From: Zhengitettix transpicula
Lineage: Eukaryota > Arthropoda > Insecta > Orthoptera > Tetrigidae
Reading direction: 5' to 3'
Assembly (NCBI GenBank): GCA_037074705.1
Contig: CM073590.1
Coordinates: forward strand, 240,779,101 to 240,843,100
DNA: 64,000 nucleotides
A program made the position numbers and the translations under genes. The first letter of the stretch is position 1, and every line of letters begins with the position of its first letter. Under the pieces are notes generated by a model. It searched no databases, had not been told where the DNA came from, and saw only the letters and a program-made list of their open reading frames with translations. Positions 48,123 to 60,100 of the stretch are shown in pieces.

Positions 48123-48299
48123 AACAAGCCGAGGCACCTCGGCCTGTTTTGAGAGGTGTATGTTCCGGGGTCACGGACCTTGGGCATACGGTAAGAGTTG
48201 TTCCCTGTTCCCATTGGAACAGTCGGCCAGCTGCCTCCTAAACTGGTCGTTGTACGGAGAAGGGAAAGCTGCGTCCCCCCACAGCAAACTCTCTGTTTT
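48123..48299 (+). mobile_element. R1 dispersed element, copy M (5' part)
   Basis: From CAAGCCGAGGCACCTCGG to CACAGCAAACTCTCTG, then directly into copy N. Confidence 0.82.
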
Positions 48300-48737
48300 T
48301 TTTTCAACTAAGGTTCCCACATGCCGAGGCACCTCGGTCTGTTTTGAGAGGTGTATGTTCCAGGGTCGCACACCTTAGGCATACGGTAAGAGTTGTCTGC
48401 TATTCCTATTGGAATAGTCGGCCAGCTGTCTCCTAAACTACCCAAGGCATGGCGGGGGGTAACCTGCGACCCCACAGCAAACCCCTCTCCCGCTATCGGA
48501 AGGGCGTGGGACAAGTACCCAATGCCCGACCTACCTGATGCAGGTTTTTCTAGGGTTTTCCCTGCATTACTTTTAGGCGAATGCCAGGTAGGATCCTTAA
48601 CATATAGTCCGGGGGCCCTAGTTAACCCTTGGCTACCTTCCTCTACCCTTCCGCATCCCCCCTTTCAAATCCCTTCCTATGCTATTAAAGAGGAGTTGCC
48701 ACCATGTGGATTGCCCTCATGTAGCCTGTTACCCTAC
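48300..48737 (+). mobile_element. R1 dispersed element, copy N
   Basis: From TTTTTTTTCAACTAAGGTTC to GTAGCCTGTTACCCTA. Nearly complete body without the hairpins. Confidence 0.85.
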
Positions 48738-48944
48738 AAAAGTATAATTAGAAATAATGAGGAATTAAATAATATAATTAATAATTCGGCCCTTTCAAGT
48801 TGTTTCAAGAAGTCAAAAAAAAATTCAGTTAAATTCAAATAATATTTTTGTCAATTATACACAACTGAAGAGGTCACTGAACATAGGGAGGAATACGTTT
48901 TATAGTTAATTGTAAATTTTAATAAATTATGACTTTTAAAATGA

Positions 48945-49480
48945 AAAAAAAATTACGTCTGATTGAAAATAATGAATAAGAAAGATACCAAAGTCAGACA
49001 AAATAGTTTCTGGGATCCTTGTCCCTTTCTCTTGCTCTAATTGCAATTCCTGCTTCATAGGGCGAACGAAACGTTCCCTTAATACCCGAATCAAGGAACT
49101 TGTGTCTAATATCAAACTCAATCTGTTAGTCTCCAATCATATCATCAATTCTAAACATACATTTGATTGTGCAAAATGCTAAGATTTTTTAGACATTGAC
49201 ACCAGGTACAATTCCAGAGATGCTTCGCATTAAATCAAACATCACAGCTGTTAATGTACAGACAGACACTGTGGAACTCAACAATTGCTATGATCCCTTA
49301 TTATTACGCTAAACCTTCTGTTTTCCCATTGTCGTTGCTTTTGAGTTTTGTCAACTGACGAGTGCAGTTGTGTCGCTCTAGGTTCTTCTTAACACCTGAC
49401 GAAAGGATCCCAGAAACGTTGTGTGGCATTTATATTATCAGTTTTTTTTGTCTGATTTGGCTAACTTTCTTATTTATAAA
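48945..49480. mobile_element. FB1-family foldback with 300-base interior (FB6)
   Basis: Left arm 48945-49040 (AATTACGTCTGATTG...CAGACAAAATAG...TGGGATCCTTGTCCC). Right arm about 49335-49480 (GAGTGCAGTTGTGTCGCTCT...CTGACGA at 49397...GAAACGTTGTGTGG...TTGTCTGATTTGGCTAAC). The interior is AT-rich and non-coding. Confidence 0.65.
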
Positions 49481-49514
49481 TTATGACCATTACACACTAA
49501 TTATATTTATAATA

Positions 49515-50180
49515 AACTATCTGAGTGCCTGGCGTTGCCCGGGTAGTCCAGCAGAAGGAATTGATTCGACACTAACCTCTTGGTAAACTTTTCATTACAC
49601 CAGCATCAATAGTAGTTTTGAACATTTACCACATTTGAGTTCCCTTCCCCGTCCTAACCCCTCAACAGCTAACTTAAAAAAAAACACGAAAGGATGATGA
49701 CTGACGCTACTTTAACAACTCTGGAATTCTTCTCCTACTACATAAAATAAGAGTGTCGAATCACGCCGAATTAAAAGAGTGAAAAAATACTCGCTAACTT
49801 AATAAAATCTAAAAAAATATATTCCCGGTACCTTAAACGAGTAAAAAAAATTCAATAGAGACCAGAATATAGCTGGTTTCCTTATAATATCAAAAATACA
49901 CCTGGTACCTTGAAGAGGTTCAAAAATACTCCAGGCAGTCACGTCCACCTCCACGTCGAGGAACAGAATATTTCATTAACAAATCATGGTTAATGCGAGA
50001 ATCAAACTCAGCGACTCCTATAACCCAGGAATTGCAACAAAAAAAAATTGTAAACCCCTTCCGCCAACACTCGTACAGTAAGGGTTCTTCCCTTCCTTGC
50101 CTTTTGGAGTTGAAATTAGACACTTAAAACTTCTAGGGTAAAACTATTAAATTCAGCGACCCTGAAAACGTTTTATTTGA
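49515..50180 (+). repeat. Dispersed repeat family W, copy 4
   Basis: Begins CTATCTGAGTGCCTGGCGTT and follows the long copy at 14041 over most of its length, with small insertions. Confidence 0.6.
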
Positions 50181-50879
50181 CTCTTACAATGGCCGATTAC
50201 GAATGCTTTTTTTAAAAAAAAATCCTTACAGTTTTTGGTAGATTTTTGTTCTTCTAAAAATGTTCCTGTTAACCACCATCTGGTACAATCCTTAATTAAT
50301 ATTATTTTGAAAGCATTATCTCGAACTCTCTTGATGGCGTATCTGCTTCCTCGTGGACCAAGATGGCGCACGATTCGTCTATTGTTCTGAAAGAATCGAC
50401 GTTTTATATTCAAATTTTTCCCCTAAAACATCCCCCATAAGCCTTAACTCAAAACGTACGACAACTAAGGAAGATAAGCTTTGCCTTGCGAGTGTGAAGG
50501 AGACTTGGTTGCGTGTGGGGGTAAAAGGTGCCAGCGTAAATGCACGAGGCACACAGTCAGACATTAGCGAGAAGCCAGGTTACACAGCGGGCAGATTTAA
50601 TTTAGCAGGGGTAATGAAAATGGAAGCCGATCTCATTTGCAGGGAATTAACACCGGCCGAAGCAGAGTTCCAGAATCACGGATTGAACCGAGCGTTGAAA
50701 TCGTCCTCACGCCATTCACGTGCACAAAATAAAACACTCTAATACACAACAAAAGTTACATTACGCGGTGGTGCCATCTCGGAACCGACTACGAGTAATT
50801 AATGTAAAAAATGAAGTTATTTTTTTATTGTTACAGTCTTTTGTTTTAAGTGAGCTTCGATTTCGTTCACTGTGAAATA
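50181..50879. other. No gene recognised
   Basis: A plus-strand frame of 129 codons (50353-50742) has no family motif I can identify. Confidence 0.35.
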
Positions 50880-51031
50880 TAAATTCCTACGCATTGGTCA
50901 GATAAAAATTGACGTTCCACAAGGCACTATTCCGGGCCCACATACTCTTTCTGATTTATATAAATGATCCACCAAAAAAAAACCTCTTTATTACAGATGA
51001 CACAAACATTTATAATAAATAATTAATATAG

Positions 51032-51165
51032 CAGACAACTCTTATCATATGCCCAAGGTCTGCGACCCTGGAACATACACCTCTCATAACTGACTGATGT
51101 GTCTCGGGTTGTGGGAACCTCGGTTCAAAAAACAAGAGTGAGGAGAAGGCATCGCCAAAGGCAGC
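51032..51165 (-). mobile_element. R1 dispersed element, copy O (5' part, in inverted-duplication arm)
   Basis: Minus-strand R1 5' portion, the mirror image of the start of copy P. It is truncated where the arm ends at 51032. Confidence 0.82.
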
Positions 51166-51171
51166 TCACAC

Positions 51172-51450
51172 CAGCATTCCAGGAAGGTTAACCTAATAGG
51201 TGATCTTGGATGGGGCAAATTTGGGCATATATGATGTAGGTTCTCACCTAAGAAAATTATGTTGTGGAAACCAGAGGGACGAAGAATAAGAGGAAGACCT
51301 CGGTTACGATGGATAGACGGAGTTGAGGAGGATATGAGGACGATGGGAGTGCGAGGATGGAGATGACTGGCGAATGATAGGGGAGAATGGAATAATATTA
51401 TTGAGAAGGCCAAAACCCATCCAGGGTTGTACAGCCAATAATTGAATTGA
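51172..51450 (+). pseudogene. Non-LTR retrotransposon ORF C-terminus
   Basis: [19 protein letters not shown] followed by [13 protein letters not shown], a stop, then DRGEWNNIIEKAKTHPGL. This is the G.R..GRP..RW.D.V..D...LG...W...A.DR..W...V..A.THPG tail common in arthropod non-LTR elements. A mirror copy is on the minus strand at about 53400-53670. Confidence 0.78.
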
Positions 51451-51814
51451 ATTATGTAGTTTCTGTCAGTGAGAAGAAAATATAAAGTCTGAGGAAATTG
51501 GTTGATTGGTCAATATTTTGGCAGACTTAGAAGAAGTGGCCAATGGCGGGTATTTAATCAGTTACAGCAATTTCGTTTTCTACTAATGGTTTATCAAATT
51601 AATTTTAAGAAAACACATTTTATGAAAATTCAAACGAAAATATACCAGCTTCAATCCGCTGTATGCTCCTAGATGATCATGTTAATCTACTATGGACACG
51701 TCATTCTTTTTTTATGTCAACAGTAGTCAAGGCACATCAGCAGAGATTTCATACAACAACATACATTTTTTTTTCCTTTGGTAATCATGTTCAGTTTTAT
51801 GCCCAAAAAAATAG

Positions 51815-52300
51815 AGCATATGCGGGAAGCTCTGCTTTTCTGTTTCAATTTGAAGTAAATTGGCTGCAGAAGGGAATCAAATGCTTGTGGAGGCCTATGG
51901 CGACGGTGCTCTATCGGGACCAACGTGCAGAGATTGGTTTCGTGTCAGTTCAAAGACCTGAGTGACAAGAAGCTTGAAGATCGGCTCAGGAAAGTTGAGG
52001 ATCATCATTTGCAGGTTCTTCTGGACGAGGACGATACCCAACCCTGTAATGCCATTGGATGTTACTCAACCAGCCAAGAGAAAGGTTCAGAGGATCCGAA
52101 AATTGGCGCCGTATGAAGTGAATGATAGACAGATGGTGCGACGCCGAAATCCTGCTCGCCAGACGAAAAAGAAAGTTGTTCCTACATCGGATTGTGACTG
52201 ACGATGAAAAGTAGATACATTTCGATAATCCTCAACGCAAGAGATCGTGGGTTGATCCGGCCAACCATCAACATCATCCGCAAGACAGTAACCGAGTGGT
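51815..52300 (+). pseudogene. Mariner-family transposase remnant (N-terminal half)
   Basis: Frames change several times, but the order is that of mariner. HMREALLFCFN and VEAYGDGAL-type helix-turn-helix sequence comes first (about 51820-51905). LLDEDDTQPC follows at about 52020, then PYEVNDRQM at about 52115. Last come RIVTDDEK, a stop and DNPQRKRSWVDPA at about 52190-52250. TDDEK holds the first catalytic Asp. The catalytic second half is missing. A dead copy inside the spacer of the inverted duplication. Confidence 0.8.
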
Positions 52301-53317
52301 GCTCTTTCAAAAATGTTCTTGAATAGTTTTGTTTTTACTTACTATTTGATAACTTGTTAACCTAAGTGTGCATTCCTTCAATCTAATAACTCTATATTGT
52401 ACTAGTAATTTTTCATTAATTCAAATTGTGTATTATCCACGAAGCAGGCGAAGTGTTTCTTTACCGCCAGTTTTCTTGCAAGCAGTGAAATGTAGCGTAG
52501 AGATCAACATCTACGTTGCACATTCTAAATTGAATTACTCTCACCGGAACCAAGGTGCAGTTCCACTCGAATGGAAAATTACTCAAGCGGTTTGTAGGTT
52601 ATGTTGAGCGCTTCCAGTCGGTTTGGCCGCCGCCGCCGCACGCAATTCACTCAACTTCTATTCGAATCTTAACTTTGCCCCGTTAATTCACTCCGGTGTT
52701 TGAGTTTCCCGCCTAATGGCGACCATACAGAGTAATTGACCGCTAATGCGGTTCGCCATCTCCACTCAGGCCGGATGCGAACTGATTGGTTTTCTGCTTG
52801 CTTGCTGCTTGTTATGTTTGTGGTTGTCTCTATCCACGCAACTGCGAACTTTGCTTCCCCCAAACACGGAACAAGTGTGTACTGTAATTGTCCTTTTGGC
52901 GTCCGTCCGCGCCACTAATGCAAACCTCTACCTCAATTATCTCTCTGCAGTTTCACAAAGCAATTATAGAGAACTCCATTTCTCACATTGGTCTGAGAAG
53001 TGCAAACGATTCATTTTAAACCTAAAATTTGGCACAGATCTACTTGAAATAGTTTTGACTCAGATAAAAAAAATAGGTAGGGTTTTTCACGGACTGAAAG
53101 CTTAGAATTATATCAACACCAACAAATAAAGAATAAATTCAAGATTCAAACTTTTGAACATAGTAAAAGAAAACTGGTTGCCTAAGCCAGCAATGTATTA
53201 TTATTGCATATTCATGAATCACATTTTCTAAACTTTGAACTGTTACATCACACTAGGATTTGCACTTCATTCAGATGGAGAAAGGATAGTTAGTCATCTC
53301 TTCTGGGCTGAAGCAAG
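52301..53317. other. Spacer of the inverted duplication, no gene recognised
   Basis: A GC-richer patch at 52610-52910 has a GCC repeat and overlapping frames up to 119 codons without motifs. Confidence 0.4.
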
Positions 53318-53804
53318 TAAGTCTGCTAAAATATTGACCAATCAACCAATTTCCTCAGACTTTATATTTTCTTCTCACTGACAGAAACTACATCATTCAA
53401 TTCAATTGTTGGCTGTACAACCCTGGATGGGTTTTGGCCTTCTCAATAATATTATTCCATTCTCCCCTATCATTCACCAGTCATCTCCATCCTCGTACTC
53501 CCATCGTCCTCAACTCCGCCTATCCATCGTAACCAAGGTCTTCCTCTTATTCTTCGTCCCTCCGGTTTCCACAACATAATTTTCTTAGGTGAGAACCTAC
53601 ATTATATATGCCCAAATTTGCCCCATCTAAGATCACCTATTATGTTAACCTTCCTGGAATGCTGGTGTGAGCTGCCTTTGGCGATGCCTTCTCCTCACTC
53701 TTGTTTTTTGAACCAAGGTTCCCACAACCCGAGACACATCAGTCAGTTATGAGAGGTGTATGTTCCAGGGTTGCAGACCTTGGGCATATGATAAGAGTTG
53801 TCTG
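53318..53804. repeat. Right arm of the 2.8-kb inverted duplication
   Basis: Mirror of 51032-51529. On this side R1 continues beyond the arm (copy P), so this side is the likelier original and the left arm the copy. Confidence 0.92.
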
Positions 53805-54150
53805 ATATTCCTATTGGAATAGTCGGCCAGCTGCCTCCTAAACTGAACAAGGCACAGAGAGGGTTAATACTGCGACCCCACAGCAAGCCCTTCTCCTGCC
53901 ATCGGAAGGGTGTGGGACAAGAACAAAATTCCCAACCTACCTGATGCAGGTTTTTCTAGGGTTTTCTCTGCATCACTTTTAGGCAAATTTTCTAGTAGGA
54001 TCCTTAAAACTAGGGGCCCTAGTTAACCCTTTGTTTCCTTGCTCTTTCCACATCCTCGCTTTCAGTCCCTTTCCTATGCTATGAGGGGAGAAGCTACTAT
54101 GTGGATTACCATATATAGCTTGTCTACACTTTCTTCTTCTTCTTCTATCT
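53672..54150 (+). mobile_element. R1 dispersed element, copy P
   Basis: From GTGAGCTGCCTTTGGCGATG to AGCTTGTCTACACTTTCTTC and a (TTC)n tail. More diverged than copies D and E. Confidence 0.85.
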
Positions 54151-56416
54151 AGACTAAAAACCAGTATATTCTTGATCTATAATTTTACTGTGTAGAATAA
54201 TCATGGCACCTGGGTAGACATGATTGTATTATTTGTAATTTTAGGGTTTTTACATTTTGTACTAGTTTGCGAGATTGGTGGTTGCTGTCCATAAAAGTCA
54301 ATTATCATGATGGTTGACTTGTATATGATACTCCAGATCACAATAACTATCAACACTTAAGTAGTCGTGTGAGGTGTTCAACATCACCAGCATATTTCAG
54401 AGTCACACAAAATTAAATATCTTATACACCTGGGACTCTATGTACCTTCCACTCAAACATTCACTTCTCTTCTGGGAAAATAAAATTTCTATTACTATAA
54501 GGTGTTGCTGAAATAGCAAGCATTGTTTCCATTTGGGGGCTTCCAACATGCCTGTGCGACTAGTTACATTAGTGCCCTCTTATCGTTATTATTGTGGACC
54601 TGTTTTCTATATGCACTTTATGGTATAAAATTGTTAATGTGTGTAGTTAAGACTCTGAAGTGTATTGAATTTGTAAATTGATGAGAAAAATCTGTGATTA
54701 CAGAACAAATATGAATATGATGAAGTTGATAATTGTGACAAAATATTTAACTATGTAAGATATGGAACAATGATGGAGGTTGTATAACTTCTTACATTGA
54801 ATACTATGCAAGTGACTTTTACATCAGAAAAGAAATATACTAGAACAAAAATAACTTCACACTATATTTGGGCAAGAAAGATGAATATTGTCTGTCGTCA
54901 TACAGGAAAAAATGTGAAGTAACCTATCAAGTTTTTCTTCTAGTCGAACAATGAAATTTTACATAGTGCAGAAACATTTCAATGAACACTATTTTTCAAG
55001 AAAAGATACTCAAAGTGTTATAAATATATCTAACACAAAAAAGTTTCTAGTGGATTATTAATTAAAAATATTAATAATTAATGTAATAAACTAAAACTCT
55101 TTGCAATAATTATAAATATCTGATTAACTAATATTCTGGATACATGAGGGCAATCCACATGTTAGAAATTTTTGGCAACTTTAAATATAACATCTATGCA
55201 CCTGAAGAGGTCTGAATTGGGGACAAAATATTGTTTTTTAAAATTTGATTATTAGTAATTTTTTGACTAAAAGGCTGCTGCACATAACTACTAATGTCCA
55301 TTCACAGAATGGGACTGCTGAAGGGCAATAAAAAATATGTACTAACCAGGAAGAAGTTGTGTGTCTTATTTGCATTTGAAGATATCTCGGAGTTCTCAAA
55401 CTGCATTCTTTACAAACACACATAATTGTAATGACCTGTGTCCTTTGCAATGAAAGCCTTATCTATCACATTTCACCCACACTCAAGTAACCAGACAAAT
55501 GAGACAGTCCTGGAACTTGTTAGAAGACATCGCCTGAATCCATAGCATAAAATACAGTGCTTTATCAACCTTCGGGCAAAAAACTATATGGAATAAAATC
55601 AGCTACATGCCCTACCAATAAGATAAATATACACAATTGTCACAGAGTATTATTCACTGATTTTAAAGATGCAGTACACTACTTGATCTAAACTGATTGC
55701 TTACGGCTATTGTTTGCTCAGGAAGGAAGCTTTAGCAATGGACTTTTGACATCCAAATTCCACATTCACATGGTCTTAAATTCAAGATTCTGGATACACA
55801 AAATACAAAAATTCCAGGGTTACTACATGCTACGAGAAAGCCAGGTCCGTTCACCCCTCTGTGGAAGACAGCTTACTCAATTCAGCCGCTTCCGAATGAA
55901 CGGCTGCAGGTTACGGAATCACCCGATTCCAAACATCGAAATATTCAATGGCTGATCAAAAAGGAAGCTTCACCTCATTTCAAGTTCAATACAAACACAA
56001 GTTACTCAGAACTAACACACATATGATATGCGAAGAAGTGGGTTCAGTCAACTAGAGGACGCAAGTGAAGCTGAACACACATTAAACACCCATTCTCTCA
56101 ATCCCCAGTCCAAAACCAGGAAAATCCAGTGGAGGCTCATCAAAGTAAAATCCTGTGACAATGTGAACAGCTAACATTAGGTATCTTATAAGTAAACAAC
56201 AGCTAATTTGAAGTCAGAAAAAATATATTTATTTCTGGAAAATTTAAATATGTTTCATCACTAAATTTCCAGATTAATAACATTTTGATAGTCAGGGTGC
56301 TCTCCCTTGACTGCCATGGATGATTTAGATGTAGTTTAATTTTTCATAAGTAAATATATTTTTTTGACTTTAAATTGGCTGTTGTTTATTTATAAGTTGT
56401 CTCAATAGTCAATAGT

Positions 56417-56420
<4 letters not shown>
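54151..56420. other. No gene recognised
   Basis: AT-rich intergenic DNA downstream of MARS2. At 55210-55240 a decayed CTGAAGA-G-GTCTGAATTGGGGAC motif occurs. Two short frames (55238-55450 minus, 55710-55955 plus) have no motif. Confidence 0.4.

Positions 56421-56476
<56 letters not shown>
56421..56476 (+). repeat. (AT)n microsatellite
   Basis: About 28 AT units, between the repeat-rich part and the MARS2 3' end. Confidence 0.95.
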
Positions 56477-56478
<2 letters not shown>

Positions 56479-56673
56479 TTATTATGAGATATTTTGTCTG
56501 TTATTAGTTTAGATTAAAAAGTATACTAAATCAACTTACACCAATATTCAATTCTCTGTGTACTCTACATATTTCAAGTGTATTCATAAGTTGCTAGCAA
56601 GAATGATTAATTATATATATTAAAGGGGAGCACTAAAATAGTATGATTAATTAGGCTTGCAACTTTTTCATTA

Positions 56674-56679
56674 TTTATT
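56674..56679 (-). promoter_or_regulatory. Candidate polyadenylation signal of MARS2
   Basis: AATAAA on the minus strand, about 100 bases past the MARS2 stop. Such hexamers are common in AT-rich DNA. The position is right, but use is unproven. Confidence 0.45.
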
Positions 56680-56779
56680 TTTTCAAAATTAATAAAAACA
56701 CATTGCCTTTAAACATTCGAAAATGATGCTGGCACCATACTATATTACAAACTCAAGTTTACCATTCACACAGAATAGC

Positions 56780-57141
56780 CTATAGTTTTTTAATTCTTCT
56801 GAACAATACATCATTACTTTTCAATAAACTGACATCAGCCTTGGTTTCCTCAACCTCCCAACTAAATGGCCTGAGATCTTTCCACAACCTTTTGTCGTCA
56901 GAAATTCCAAGTTCACATAATAATTTCTCGCTGAGTTTGGGTACAACTGGTTGCAGTAGAATACTGCAAACTCTAAGAACTTCCAATACAACATGAACCG
57001 TTGCCATTCTCAGTCGTTCATCTTTCCCTGACTCCCAAGGCTTCTGAACCTCAAAGAATCGGTTCGCATCATGTAAGCACAGAACTACTCTCTTGATGCC
57101 TTTGTAAAAATTACCACTTGCATAATTTTCTTTCACATCAC
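56780..57141 (-). CDS. MARS2: MARS2 exon 7: anticodon-binding domain and stop
   Basis: This terminal exon has 362 nt including the TAG stop at 56782-56780. It contains [11 protein letters not shown], the conserved Asn...Pro-Trp anticodon-recognition segment. After that comes [17 protein letters not shown], the helix typical of this family. The acceptor is TTTTCAG|GT at 57142. Confidence 0.94.
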
Positions 57142-60100
57142 CTGAAAATCAAGGTAGAATTTCTTTAACATAACCATGTGAATTAAAGCACATAAAAAAC
57201 ATAGTTTTTAGCCTGTTAATGCTAAATGCATCTAAACATAAAATTCTTATGATCTTAAAATATTTTAGAAAAATAAATTATCTTACTTCTTCTGAAACTT
57301 TAACCTACTACAATAAAATCAACAGTAGATTGGTTCTGAAAGTTCATTATTTGAAATTGTAGTGGCAATACAAATAAATTGCTGCTAAAATCCCGCTTTT
57401 ATATAAATGTGAACTCTTTAAACAGAAAGTGTGTATGAGTTGAAATAATAGAAAATTATGTCATTTTATAAAGTCTTATTTCTTTCTTGTCCTCAATGAA
57501 TATATCAACATTAAAGTCTCATGCCCAGCAATTGTGGATTTTTTAAGGGATTGTTTGAGAGACCTGGATACTTGGTCAAAGTCTTCAGGAGTAGGTTGCA
57601 GCAATTTATTAAGGAGCAAACTTTCAGAAATGGTAGTTTCTTTGCTTGGGGTAGAAAAAGAGAAAGTAGAAGGAAGAATGAGATGTAAGGGCCAAAGCTA
57701 AAAAGGAAGTCAGACCAGACCTGGGAAGGGAGTACAGTATAGCCCCAAGCAGGTGTGTGGAGGAAATAGGAATTTCAAGTCAAAAAAGCTATATGTTGCA
57801 TAGAGAATTAGTAAACGATTCACACTAATGAATTTAATCATTGTTGTGTTGCTGGAAACCAGAATAAAAAAAAACATTTCTCAAGGCTCAAAAATATTTA
57901 ATAACAATTTAATTAACCAAAGACTATTGGTTTATTGCATCTCCTTAACCCATTCCTATTTGCAAAGCTGGAAACTTTGCTGACAACCAACAATAATTTA
58001 AGAGTTACTAGAGCATAGGCAGCTCTTAAAGACCAAGTACACAAACCATGGTCCATGGTGTTACCGTATATATTATAGGAAAGAGAGAGTGTGAGTGAAT
58101 GAATTAAATGAAACTAGTGTGTCAGACAGGTAAAAAAATTTCAGAGGCATCAACTTTCTGTTTCATGAGATACAAAGTCTGGCTGACCCCACAGTCCACA
58201 TGAAACCTACAAACCACTTTCACTCTCTCCACTCACAAGTTATAATAATGACTGCAGTTCTGTGTATGTGTGCGTAGGCATAAAATCTTAAAACTCTTTG
58301 ATGTAAAAATATAGAACTATGTCAATAGAAAGTCACGCCATTATTATTAAGATCAGAAGTCTTTAAAATTTGAGATCTGAATTATTTTCCTCAACTTACC
58401 AGTTAATCCAGCCATAGTATCAATAAGTTTCTGTCCTTCAGCAACACAAAGAACATACTTCTCATGCGCTTCTTTGGAAAATGATGGAAACAAGCATTTT
58501 GGGTTTATACTTTTGCCACAACACCGTCCAAGCAGGTTACCAAGAGTGTCGGCCAATTCAGAGTTCAAAATACGAACAGCTTTGACTTCACTGTAATCTT
58601 CACAAATAAATATATTATTTTACAAAATAACAATAAAGTTGATACTTTTACTTTGATTTTAATATGGAACAAAATGTCAAACTAAAATTTGGTATGTTAT
58701 GAAAGTGTGATCAACAAAGAGTGAATATCAATTTGATATAAGGAGGCTGTGTGAAATAATGTGAAAAAAATATAAGTGAGTAATTATTCAGCAGTGACAT
58801 GTAGAATAAACTATACATTCAAATAATTAAATCCAGTAATGTTAATATTTTTCCCACTAATAATCATTAGTTCTTAAATAGAAAAGTGATTCAGTAATTA
58901 AGCTAGCATTTTTATAACAACAGTAATGAGTCAAAAATTAGAAATACAAATTTATCTCGTCAAAATGTCCTACCTCAACAGCAACTGAGGGAATCAAAGA
59001 ACATATTACATGAGCTTGGTTCTTTTAAAAAGAACACTGATATGTATATTTAGTAATATTTACAATGTTTAAGTTAGAGAATATTTTATGAATATGAAAA
59101 TTAACTAAATATATTGTACGTGTATTTGAGATCTATCAGAACACATAATGCTAAAGGATTACTACCATATCCTAAGGTTCCCAACATTTTAATATTGGTA
59201 ACGAATAATTCTAGTTGTGAGGAAATGATAAAACAAATTAATTGAAACTATGGAACTTACTTCCATCGCTATGTGGAACACCTTCTCGAAGCAAAAAGTA
59301 ACGGAGTCCTGAATGTGTAAAAATATTTCCAAGTTCCATTGGGTCAATTACATTTCCTTTCCTTTTAGAAATTTTCTCCCCTTCAACAGTCCAATGTGAG
59401 TGGCAGTGAAGCAATCTTGGTGGTTCGAAACCAGCTGCCATCAAGAACGCAGGCCAGTAAATGCCATGAAACCTAAGAAATAAGTGTAACTTAAGAAAAA
59501 TTAAATAAACTGATACTCTTTGTCAAAATCAGGAATTTCACTGTGTAACAAATGTTTTGAATAACATTGATGTAGCAATAAAATACCTTTCAACACATTT
59601 GACCTTCCTGTTAATAAATATAGCAAATATGACACTCACTTATTATACATGTAAATTTTTATATATTATTATTATCAATTATTAAATATTATAATGCTAA
59701 TAAAAGAGCAGGAATAAAGAAACCACTTCCAATATTTTCTGAGTAGGTTTAAGAATACCCTTTCACAGCATTTAATAGGTATTTAATAGTCAATTGTAAA
59801 TTCTCATTCACTCTTCATAATTGGGTGTGCTTTGTATTAGCAAGGAAAAGAATTGGGCTTATAATTAATTACAGTATATAAATTTCCCCTCACTTGAGAA
59901 TGTCTTTTCCTATCACCTGAACATCAGGTGGCCAGTTGGCTTCGAAACCTGGCTTGGGATAGCCGGCAACAGTTAGGTAGTTTACCAGAGCATCAAACCA
60001 GACATATATAGTCTGATTTTCATCATCAGGAACAGTCAAACCCCACTTGACCCTATGTTTTGGACGGGATACAGACAAATCTCGTGCCGCAGCACCATCA

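Larger units (their letters stand above)
51032..51529. repeat. Left arm of a 2.8-kb inverted duplication
   Basis: Reverse complement of 53318-53804 at high identity, with an ~11-base gap near 51330. It contains R1 copy O and a retrotransposon ORF tail. Confidence 0.92.
50880..51660 (+). pseudogene. Non-LTR reverse transcriptase fragment, interrupted
   Basis: At about 50910-51015 frameshifted sequence gives DVPQGTIPGP, then LIYIND, then TDDTNIY, which correspond to the VPQGSxLGP and FADDT catalytic boxes. After an insertion (51032-51529), the next RT motif appears at about 51565-51640 as NGLS.NFKKTHFMKIQ. Dead and split by the left arm of the inverted duplication. Confidence 0.68.

Noticed and set aside
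50353..50742. 129-codon plus-strand frame
   Set aside because: No recognisable domain. It lies among decayed repeats. Kept only as unassigned DNA.
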